Positions 5,566-10,776 of a stretch of 10,776 nucleotides of DNA are shown piece after piece. The DNA is from an uncultured Pseudomonadota bacterium (GTDB lineage Bacteria; Pseudomonadota; Gammaproteobacteria; Burkholderiales; Thiobacillaceae), in assembly GCA_903918705.1 (NCBI GenBank), contig CAIXFP010000114.1, positions 1 to 10,776 on the forward strand, in the 5' to 3' direction. Numbering within the stretch: position 1 is the stretch's first letter; each line of letters begins with the position of its first letter. Below the pieces are notes generated by a model. The model searched no databases. It saw only the letters and a list, made by a program, of their open reading frames with translations, and was not told the origin of the DNA. The translations under genes were made by a program, and so were the position numbers.

Positions 5566-6164
5566 TTCTCCTTGAGCAGGGGCTTCAGCTCATGCCAGAC
5601 ATTCTCCATCAACTGCGGTTGCGTTTCGGCATCCGGATGCAGGCCGTCGGCCTGGAAATGTTCGCGCTGCTCGGCCATGCCGGACAACAAAAAGGGAACC
5701 AGGCGCACCTTGCGAGCCCGCGCGACTTCCCCGAACAGCGCCTGGAACTTGCCGGCATAGGCCGGGCCGTAGTTGGTCGGCAAACGCATGCCGACCAGCA
5801 AGACCTTGCCGCCCTGCCGTTTCGCCAGGTCCACCATGGTTTCCAGGTTGTGCGTGGCGGCCGCCAAGGGCAGACCGCGCAAGCCGTCGTTGGCGCCGAG
5901 TTCGAGAATGGTGATTCGCGGACGATGCGCGGCCAGCACGCCGGGCAGGCGGGTCAGGCCGCCGGCCGTGGTTTCTCCGGAGACGCTGGCATTGACCACC
6001 TGATACCCTGGCAGACGCTTCTGCAGCAGGTTGACCCAGCCGGATTCGCGCGGAATGCCGTAGGCGGCGGATAGACTGTCGCCGAACACCAGGATGGTGG
6101 GCGCCGCCGCGGCGGCGCCACTGGCCAGAAACAACAAACTGAAGACTTTCATGCGCATCGACAT
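5562..6164 (-). CDS. tesA: Periplasmic SGNH hydrolase TesA-type (arylesterase / thioesterase I / lysophospholipase L1)
   Basis: A 200-residue exported enzyme of the GDSL/SGNH family that hydrolyses acyl-CoA thioesters, lysophospholipids and aryl esters in vitro. Residues 1-~21 (MSMRMKVFSLLFLASGAAAA) form a Sec signal peptide. Block I is GDSLSAAYGIP with nucleophile Ser30; block II SGETTAGG with Gly63; block III GANDG with Asn92; block V DGLHP with Asp173 and His176. Subtracting about 20 residues of signal peptide gives 10, 43, 72, 153 and 156, within one of E. coli TesA (10, 44, 73, 154, 157). GAGG lies six bases before the ATG at 6164, better than the ATGs at 6158 or 6152. It is divergent from the YbbA-type gene with overlapping starts, and its stop overlaps the slyX start. 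The frame stays open upstream to 6407, but that extension is antisense to the ATPase gene. Confidence 0.92.
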   Translation of the reverse strand: MSMRMKVFSLLFLASGAAAAAPTILVFGDSLSAAYGIPRESGWVNLLQKRLPGYQVVNASVSGETTAGGLTRLPGVLAAHRPRITILELGANDGLRGLPLAAATHNLETMVDLAKRQGGKVLLVGMRLPTNYGPAYAGKFQALFGEVARARKVRLVPFLLSGMAEQREHFQADGLHPDAETQPQLMENVWHELKPLLKEK

Positions 6165-6816
6165 AGACAACCTCGGGAAGACCGTACAAGTGGGCGAAGA
6201 CCCCCTGCACATCCTCGCCGATGTTTCCTTCGCCGTGAACCCCGGCGAGAGTGTGGCCATCGTCGGCAGCTCCGGTTCGGGGAAATCCACCCTGTTGGGG
6301 CTGATCGCCGGCCTGGACGTTCCCAGCGCCGGGCGCGTGCTCCTGGACGGCCAGGATCTATTCGCGCTCGACGAGGATGGCCGCGCGGCCTTGCGCCAGC
6401 GCGGCATGGGCTTCGTGTTCCAGTCGTTTCAGTTGCTGCCCGGCCTCTCCGCCCTGGAGAACGTCATGCTGCCCCTGGAACTGGCGGGCAAGGCGGATGC
6501 GGCGGAAGTGGCCGCCCGCCACCTGGAAAAGGTGGGCCTGGGCGGACGTATGCGGCACCGGCCGGCGCAGCTTTCCGGTGGTGAGCAGCAGCGCGTTGCC
6601 CTGGCTCGCGCCTTCGCCGTGGCGCCGCGCATCCTCCTGGCCGACGAGCCCACCGGCAACCTGGACGTCCACACCGGCGCCCAGATCATCGACCTGTTGT
6701 TCGAATTGAACGGAGCCCAGGGCTCCACCCTGATCGTCGTCACCCACGACCCTACCCTGGCCGCCTTGTGCCAGCGCCAGTTGCGGCTGGAAGCGGGCAG
6801 GCTGGTGGCGGGATGA
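6151..6816 (+). CDS. ybbA: ABC transporter ATP-binding protein, YbbA type
   Basis: A 221-residue ATPase of the MacB/LolD-like type, partner of the FtsX-family permease downstream. Visible motifs: Walker A GSSGSGKST (39-47), Q-loop Gln91 in FVFQSFQLLPG, signature LSGGEQQR (141-148), Walker B ILLADEP (161-167, Asp165/Glu166), D-loop GNLD and H-loop His199 in VVTHD. All are intact, so it should be active. The start at 6151 (MRIDIDNLGKTVQVGEDPLH) matches the usual N-terminus; an in-frame ATG at 6094 would add 19 residues that are antisense to the tesA signal peptide and resemble nothing. Only a weak GAAG lies upstream. In E. coli the ybbA-ybbP pair is also divergent from tesA, and the three products have been described as acting together; I infer the same role here. 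The substrate is not shown by the sequence. Confidence 0.93.
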   Translation: MRIDIDNLGKTVQVGEDPLHILADVSFAVNPGESVAIVGSSGSGKSTLLGLIAGLDVPSAGRVLLDGQDLFALDEDGRAALRQRGMGFVFQSFQLLPGLSALENVMLPLELAGKADAAEVAARHLEKVGLGGRMRHRPAQLSGGEQQRVALARAFAVAPRILLADEPTGNLDVHTGAQIIDLLFELNGAQGSTLIVVTHDPTLAALCQRQLRLEAGRLVAG

Positions 6817-6836
6817 GGCCGAACGCCGGTTTCCCA

Positions 6837-6858
6837 CCTGTAGCGCCGGCGCTACAGG
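6837..6858. repeat. Perfect 22-bp palindrome between ybbA and ybbP
   Basis: CCTGTAGCGCC is followed immediately by its exact reverse complement, 11 + 11 bases without a spacer. It lies in the 64-base gap between the ATPase and permease genes. It has no T-run, so it is not a normal terminator. It could be a dispersed palindromic (REP-like) element or an mRNA hairpin that adjusts expression of the permease relative to the ATPase. Confidence 0.7.
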
Positions 6859-6880
6859 CCCGCTTGGACGCCATTCCACG

Positions 6881-9361
6881 ATGAACCTCCCACTCTCCCT
6901 CCGCTTCCTTCTGCGCGAATGGCGCGCCGGCGAGATCCGCGTGCTGCTGCTGGCCATCGCCCTGGCGGTAGCCAGTCTCACCGCCGTGGCCTTTTTCGGC
7001 GACCGGGTGCGGCTGGCCCTCGGACGCGAGGCCAACACCCTGCTGGCGGCGGACCTGGCCGTGGCCGCCGACCACCCCATACCCGCCGCCTTCGCCGACG
7101 AGGCTCACCGCCGCGGCCTGCGGGTGAGTTCCAGTGCCGCGTTTCTGAGCATGGCCATGGCCGGCGACAGGAATCTGCTGGCCGGCATCAAGGGGGTGGC
7201 CCCCGCTTATCCGTTACGCGGCACGCTGCGCACCGCCCCGGCGCCCTACGCCGCCGACGCACCCACCCGCGCCCTGCCCGGCCCCGGTGAAGCCTGGCTG
7301 GATTCCCGCGCCGCCGGCGAACTGAAGCTGGCGGTGGGCGGCACGGTGGAACTGGGCGCGGCCCGCTTCAGGGTGGCGGCCATCATCACCTTCGAGGGGG
7401 AACGCGGCGGCAACTTCATGGCCCTGGCGCCGCGGGTGCTGATCCGGGCCGACGAGTTGGCGAGAACCGGCCTGGTGCAGGAAGGCAGTCGGGTGAACTA
7501 CCGCTTCCTGGTGGCCGGCGAGGGCGACGCCGTGATGGCCTACCAGGCCTGGTGCAAGCCACGCCTGGGGCGTGGCGAGAAGCTGGAGGAGGTGGGCGAT
7601 GTCCGCCCGGAACTACGCCAGATCCTGGACAAGGCGCGTCGCTACCTGGGCCTGGCCGCCGTGCTCACCGTGGTGCTGGCGGCGGCCGCCACGCAAATGG
7701 CCCTGCGCCGCTTCGTGCAGCGGCATTTCGACCAGTACGCCCTGATGCGCTGCTTCGGCGCCAGCCAGCGCCGCCTTCTCAGCCTGTATTTCCTGCAACT
7801 GGCTGCCATGGGCCTGGCGGCCGGGGCTTTCGGCGCCCTCCTCGGCTGGTTCACGCAAAGAGCCCTGGCGGATCTGCTGAGCGGCGTCATGCGCCTGGAA
7901 CTGCCGGCGCCCTCCTGGCAGCCGGCGGTTCTGGGGCTCCTGACGGGCATGATCCTGATCCTGGCCTTCGCCCTGCCCCCCCTGCTGCGCCTGGCCCGGG
8001 TGCCGACCCTGCGGGTGCTGCGCCGGGATCTCGGTCCTCCCGAGCGCGCCGCCGTGTTCGCGCATCTGGCCGGGCTCGCCCTGGTGGCCGGGCTGATCGT
8101 CTGGCAGGCCGGCGAACTTCGCCTGGCGGGGATCGTCGGCGGCGGTGTGCTGACCGTGATGGCGCTGGCGGTGGCCTTGATCCAGGCCCTGCTGTGGCCC
8201 CTGGCGAAACTGGCACGCCATCTGCCGCCGGGGCCGCGACTGGGCCTTCTGGGCCTGAAACAGCGCGGTTGGGAAACCACCCTGCAGGCCATGGCCCTGA
8301 GCCTGGGCCTGCTCGCCCTGCTGCTGCTCACCCTGGTGCGCGGCGACCTGCTGGACGCCTGGCGCAACCAGATTCCCGTCGGCGCTCCCAACCGATTTGT
8401 CATCAACATCCAGCCGGACCAGGTGGCGCTGGTGCAATCCTGGCTGCAAGGCCACGGCGTCGCCGGGGTGACGCTTTATCCCATGATCCGCGGCCGCCTC
8501 ATCGCCATCGCCGGGAATCCGGTGCGCCCCAGGGACTACCCGGAGGGGCGCGCGCGCAATCTGGCGGAGCGGGAATTCAACCTCTCGGAACTGGCCGACC
8601 TGCCGCCCGACAACGAACTGGTGGCCGGGCAGTGGTGGGCAGCGGGGCAGAACAGCGGCTTCACCGTGGAAGCGGGCATCGCCAAGACCCTCGGCATGCA
8701 CCTGGGCGACCGTCTCGATTTCGACGTCGGCGGCTTGCCGCTGGGCGGCCGCGTCGTCAGTTTGCGCAAGGTTGAATGGGATTCCTTCCGGGTGAATTTC
8801 TTCGTCGCCACTCCGCCCGGCGCCATGATGAACCTGCCCAAGAGCTACATCACCAGCTTCCATCTGCCACCGGCACGTGGCGCCGTGCTGACCGGGCTCC
8901 TGGCGGCCTTCCCCAACCTGACCGTGATCGACGTGGCGCAACTCATCGACGAGTTGCGCGGCCTCACCGACCGGATCAGCCAGGCGGTGCAAGGGGTGTT
9001 CCTGTTCAGCCTGGCCGTGGGGGTGTTGGTCATGCTTGCTGCCCTTTACTCGCGGCGCAACGAGCGCGCCCGGGAAATCGGCCTCTGGCGCACCTTGGGC
9101 GCATCCCGGCGCACGCTGCGCGCCGCCCTGGCCAGTGAATTCGCCCTTCTGGGGCTGCTCGCCGGGACAGTGGCGGCGGCCTCCGCCAGTGTGCTGGCCT
9201 GGGTGCTGTCGCGCCGGGTGTTCGACCTGCCGCACCACCCGGACCCCTGGATCTGGCTGTTCGGCGGCGGCGGCGGCATGCTCCTGGTGCTTGCCGCCGG
9301 CTGGCTGGCCACCCGCGACCTGTTGGAACGGCCGCCGCTGGCGGCACTGCGGATGGAATAG
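6881..9361 (+). CDS. ybbP: ABC transporter permease of the FtsX family, YbbP type
   Basis: An 826-residue inner-membrane protein of the usual YbbP length. Ten membrane segments are suggested: one at about 20-43; three around 250-380; two at 390-445; one at 465-490; and three at about 705-820. Two large soluble stretches (about 45-245 and 495-700) should face the periplasm. Each half carries an FtsX-like coupling motif for contact with the ATPase: YALMRCFGASQRRLL near 288-302 and REIGLWRTLGASRRTLRA near 730-747. The N-terminal MNLPLSLRFLLREWRAGEIR is characteristic of this group. Together with the YbbA-type ATPase it forms an ABC machine of the mechanotransmission/extrusion type rather than an importer; the substrate is probably hydrophobic, judged from the TesA link. 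The ribosome site is weak and a 22-bp palindrome lies upstream. Confidence 0.93.
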   Translation: MNLPLSLRFLLREWRAGEIRVLLLAIALAVASLTAVAFFGDRVRLALGREANTLLAADLAVAADHPIPAAFADEAHRRGLRVSSSAAFLSMAMAGDRNLLAGIKGVAPAYPLRGTLRTAPAPYAADAPTRALPGPGEAWLDSRAAGELKLAVGGTVELGAARFRVAAIITFEGERGGNFMALAPRVLIRADELARTGLVQEGSRVNYRFLVAGEGDAVMAYQAWCKPRLGRGEKLEEVGDVRPELRQILDKARRYLGLAAVLTVVLAAAATQMALRRFVQRHFDQYALMRCFGASQRRLLSLYFLQLAAMGLAAGAFGALLGWFTQRALADLLSGVMRLELPAPSWQPAVLGLLTGMILILAFALPPLLRLARVPTLRVLRRDLGPPERAAVFAHLAGLALVAGLIVWQAGELRLAGIVGGGVLTVMALAVALIQALLWPLAKLARHLPPGPRLGLLGLKQRGWETTLQAMALSLGLLALLLLTLVRGDLLDAWRNQIPVGAPNRFVINIQPDQVALVQSWLQGHGVAGVTLYPMIRGRLIAIAGNPVRPRDYPEGRARNLAEREFNLSELADLPPDNELVAGQWWAAGQNSGFTVEAGIAKTLGMHLGDRLDFDVGGLPLGGRVVSLRKVEWDSFRVNFFVATPPGAMMNLPKSYITSFHLPPARGAVLTGLLAAFPNLTVIDVAQLIDELRGLTDRISQAVQGVFLFSLAVGVLVMLAALYSRRNERAREIGLWRTLGASRRTLRAALASEFALLGLLAGTVAAASASVLAWVLSRRVFDLPHHPDPWIWLFGGGGGMLLVLAAGWLATRDLLERPPLAALRME

Positions 9362-9452
9362 CCGTCCGCTCCGCCAGTGACCGGTTTCAGGTAACGTGGC
9401 CCGGAGACGACGGAGCTTGCCGGCCAGGGTCTTGGCAATCGGGGCTCGGCTG

Positions 9453-9472
9453 CCATGGATACCGATCCATGG
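9453..9472. terminator. Inverted repeat between ybbP and the histidine kinase gene
   Basis: CCATGGAT (9453-9460) and ATCCATGG (9465-9472) form a perfect 8-bp stem with loop ACCG, extendable by a G-T wobble and followed by TTTCACGG. It lies in the 186-base gap between ybbP and the sensor kinase. It may be a weak terminator for ybbP or an operator for the kinase gene. The rest of the gap shows no gene. Confidence 0.45.
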
Positions 9473-9547
9473 TTTCACGGCTACTGGATTCGTTAAAACT
9501 GATGCAAACTTCGCCGACGCTCAACCCCAGAGATTCCGGCCCCAGCA

Positions 9548-10776
9548 ATGATGACGCCACCCGGTAACAACGCTCCCGAACACGTCGCGACAGAGACCGA
9601 ACTCCAGAAAACGCGGCTGCTGTTCCGGAATGCCTACACGAACCAGTTGGTAAATCTGGTCAATTCATCGATCCTGGCCTATGTGAACACAACCCTGGGC
9701 ACATCCTTTGCGCGTGCCCTCCTCTGGTGGTTACTCGCGCTGAGCGCCATCCTCTGGCGCACCTTCCTGGCGTGGCGTTTCCATATCGTCAGCCCCGGTG
9801 GATTCGAGGCCCGGGACTGGCAGCGCCGCTACATCACCGCCACCGCCTGGGCCGCCATCGTGTGGGGTTCCGCCGCCGGGGTGTTCATGTGGGGCACCTT
9901 GGATGGCGAACGGTTGTTGACCGGGCTGGTGCTCGTGGGCATGGTCGCCGGCGGCGTATCCACGCTCTCGCCGGTCTTGCTGGCTTTCCGGCTGTATTCG
10001 CTCCTGATCCTGGCACCCATGGCCGGCGTGCTTCTGGTCCAGGCCGATTCGCCCCTGCATTGGGGATTCGGAATCATGACCCTGGTGCTCCTGCTCGCCA
10101 CCCAGGACGGCGCGCGTTACCTGAACGACATGCTCGACCGGGCGGTCCGTCTGGGCCTGGAAGAAGGATTGCAGGCCCGCAACCTGGAGCGGGCGCTGCT
10201 GGAACGCGAGCGCATGAGCGAGGAACTCGATCAGCACCGCCGACATCTCCAGAGTCTCGTCGATCAACGCACGGTGGAACTCACCCACCAGAAAGCCCAG
10301 TTGCTGACCATCCTGAACAGCATTCCAGGCGTGGTCGGGTATTGGGATACCGAATACATCAATCGCTTCGCCAACCCGGCATACGAGGAATGGATAGGGT
10401 GTGGGCCAGAATGGCTGGTCGGAAAATCCTTTCGCGAGGTATTCGGCGAGACGCGCTACCATCAGTTGTTGCCGCGGCTCGACGCGGCCTTGCGGGGCCA
10501 GCCGCAACAATTCCAGGAAAGCTTTCCCACCCGCGGCGGAGGCCATCGCCATGCCGAAATCCACTACATCCCCGATCGCCAGGACGGCATGGTGGTGGGC
10601 CTGTTCGTCATGGCTTTCGACATCAGTGAATTGACGATCGCCCGGCAGAAGGCGGAAGCAGCGAATGTGGCCAAGAGCGCCTTCCTCGCCAATATGAGCC
10701 ATGAGATACGGACGCCGCTCAATGCCATCACGGGAATGGCGTATCTGATCCGGCGTGACGGCCTGAGCACCGAGCA
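9548..10776 (+). CDS. Membrane-bound PAS sensor histidine kinase (3' end outside window)
   Basis: The frame opens at tandem ATGs (9548, 9551) after a TGA at 9500 and runs off the window end, giving 409 residues. Residues about 35-205 form an N-terminal sensor region with several hydrophobic segments (ARALLWWLLALSAILW, ITATAWAAIVWGSAAGVFMW, LLTGLVLVGMVAGGV, LYSLLILAPMAGVLLV, FGIMTLVLLLAT), about six membrane helices. Residues ~205-250 look like a coiled-coil signalling helix (LEEGLQARNLERALLERERM). Residues ~250-365 are a PAS-type domain (LLTILNSIPGVVGYWDTEYI, ending MAFDISELTIARQKAEAA). Then comes the H-box FLANMSHEIRTPLNAITGM with phospho-acceptor His385. The catalytic ATPase and any receiver or Hpt domains are beyond the window; this H-box form is common in hybrid kinases. 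The signal is unknown. No clear ribosome site precedes the start. Confidence 0.9.
   Translation, partial: MMTPPGNNAPEHVATETELQKTRLLFRNAYTNQLVNLVNSSILAYVNTTLGTSFARALLWWLLALSAILWRTFLAWRFHIVSPGGFEARDWQRRYITATAWAAIVWGSAAGVFMWGTLDGERLLTGLVLVGMVAGGVSTLSPVLLAFRLYSLLILAPMAGVLLVQADSPLHWGFGIMTLVLLLATQDGARYLNDMLDRAVRLGLEEGLQARNLERALLERERMSEELDQHRRHLQSLVDQRTVELTHQKAQLLTILNSIPGVVGYWDTEYINRFANPAYEEWIGCGPEWLVGKSFREVFGETRYHQLLPRLDAALRGQPQQFQESFPTRGGGHRHAEIHYIPDRQDGMVVGLFVMAFDISELTIARQKAEAANVAKSAFLANMSHEIRTPLNAITGMAYLIRRDGLSTE

Noticed and set aside
6094..6150. Upstream ATG extension of the YbbA-type ATPase
   Set aside because: The 19 extra residues are only the antisense of the tesA signal peptide region, and family members begin near the ATG at 6151.
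6165..6407. Upstream extension of tesA on the minus strand
   Set aside because: It would place about 80 Ser/Arg/Pro-rich residues ahead of a clear signal peptide and is antisense to the ATPase gene.
7613..9478. Long open frame of 621 codons on the minus strand
   Set aside because: It is antisense to the YbbP permease, composed mainly of Gln, Gly, Arg and His, as expected from the complement of a GC-rich gene, and has no recognisable domain.
9727..10629. 300-codon + strand frame and a 323-codon minus frame (9731-10702) over the kinase
   Set aside because: Both are out of frame with the clear PAS and H-box protein; the + strand one is Arg/Pro/Gly/His-rich, typical of a shadow frame.

Overview
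The window reads as chromosomal DNA of a high-GC Gram-negative proteobacterium, most likely a betaproteobacterium. It has outer-membrane lipoproteins, SlyX, TesA and a YbbA/YbbP transporter, with strongly G/C-biased third codon positions in the right-hand 8.5 kb. The order cannot be fixed from sequence alone. The first ~2.1 kb looks different: it is visibly less GC-rich and carries phage-type genes, so it is probably the edge of a Mu-like prophage or prophage remnant.

Region 1 (1-1587) is a compact phage module on the + strand: the C-terminal part of a Mor-family transcription activator, a Mu-type head protease/scaffold-like gene split by a one-base frameshift in a run of five G, a small phage protein, and a coiled-coil phage protein. 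The genes are tightly packed or overlapping. Region 2 (1588-2218) has no convincing gene but is full of structure: an 8-bp-stem hairpin right after the last phage gene, two diverged tandem copies of a ~110-bp unit that each fold into three successive hairpins, a two-tier hairpin, and three phased CTTGGCAG repeats that resemble one end of an IS21-like element.

Region 3 (2219-5351, + strand) holds an unusual in-frame fusion of a DUF123 (GIY-YIG-like) domain to a complete PepD-type aminoacyl-histidine dipeptidase, followed by a lipoprotein with a long coiled coil and a C-terminal OmpA-like peptidoglycan-binding domain. Region 4 (5362-6164, - strand) is a tight slyX-tesA pair that converges on the lipoprotein gene. 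Region 5 (6151-9361, + strand) is the YbbA-type ATPase and YbbP-type FtsX-family permease, divergent from tesA with the two start regions physically overlapping. TesA, YbbA and YbbP are neighbours in E. coli as well and probably act together at the inner membrane/periplasm on lipid-like substrates.

Region 6 (9548 to the end) is the start of a membrane-bound PAS sensor histidine kinase, cut by the window edge just after its H-box.

The best candidates for something undescribed are the duplicated three-hairpin elements at about 1660-1884 and the DUF123-PepD fusion. The rest is largely recognisable housekeeping content plus phage remains.
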